From: JANNSX01 sp031403155
GTDB taxonomy: Bacteria > Pseudomonadota > Alphaproteobacteria > Rhizobiales > Hyphomicrobiaceae
Assembly (NCBI GenBank): GCA_031403155.1
Contig: JANNSX010000274.1
Location: 1 to 5,264, forward strand
Direction: 5' to 3'
Length of the DNA stretch: 5,264 nucleotides
Both the position numbers and the translations under genes were made by a program. This document shows positions 5,211-5,264 of the stretch, one piece after another. Each line of letters begins with the position of its first letter. Positions within the stretch are counted from its first letter, which is position 1. The notes under the pieces were generated by a model. The model ran no database searches, had not been told where the DNA came from, and was given only the letters and a program-made list of their open reading frames with translations.

Positions 5211-5264
5211 TCACCGCGCCTTCGCCGGTGCCGTCCGCAATCGCACCAGCCGCCAGCGGATATC
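5211..5264 (-). CDS. C-terminal fragment of a minus-strand protein, possibly heparinase II/III family
   Basis: Read on the minus strand from the window edge, the last 17 codons encode DIRWRLVRLRTAPAKAR followed by TGA (5211-5213). The IRWRLVRLR run looks like a terminal beta strand followed by a basic tail. In many Rhizobiales a heparinase II/III-like gene lies immediately upstream of purH on the same strand, and such proteins end in a similar strand. The identity therefore rests mainly on gene order. The fragment is too short for a domain call, and the frame is supported only by the sensible ending. Confidence 0.4.
   Translation of the reverse strand, partial: DIRWRLVRLRTAPAKAR

Overview
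The window is high-GC DNA that looks alphaproteobacterial, most likely Hyphomicrobiales (Rhizobiales). That placement rests on the style of the YggS and PurH proteins, on a short minus-strand gene end upstream of purH that fits a heparinase II/III tail, and on intergenic palindromes of a kind familiar from Bradyrhizobium-like genomes. It was made by eye from remembered families, not by a search.

Layout. Positions 1-92 are the 3' tail of a group II intron (domains V and VI, with a bulged branch-point A). Its body and any reverse transcriptase lie upstream of the window. Positions 93-592 hold no convincing gene but are packed with hairpins and inverted repeats. yggS (593-1255, +) encodes a PLP-homeostasis protein. 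Next, at 1335-2804 (+), is a 489-residue fusion of an N-terminal TIR domain to a C-terminal formylglycine-generating-enzyme/SUMF1-type C-type-lectin fold. Positions 2805-3120 are a convergent intergenic region with a G/C hairpin and a common dispersed repeat. purH (3121-4704, -) is a complete bifunctional purine-biosynthesis gene. Positions 4705-5210 are non-coding and carry four palindromic elements. The last 54 bases (5211-5264, -) look like the 3' end of another gene.

Main point. yggS and purH are ordinary housekeeping genes; the TIR fusion is the accessory gene of interest. Its lectin-fold domain lacks the two catalytic cysteines of true formylglycine-generating enzymes. Its last 40 residues have the form of a diversity-generating-retroelement (DGR) variable region: conserved RGGSW, LRSA, DNR and GFR blocks are separated by sites whose codons are nearly all NNC or NNT, as expected when AAC/AAT codons in a template are randomised at adenines. 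A stem-loop lies 28 bases after the stop codon, where DGR targets often carry one. No template repeat and no DGR reverse transcriptase are visible here, so if the gene is a target it is served from elsewhere or is no longer diversified. The likely reading is a sensor-effector protein: a hypervariable ligand-binding domain coupled to a TIR (NAD-consuming or signalling) domain, plausibly acting in defence or self/non-self recognition. The other genes show no functional link to it.
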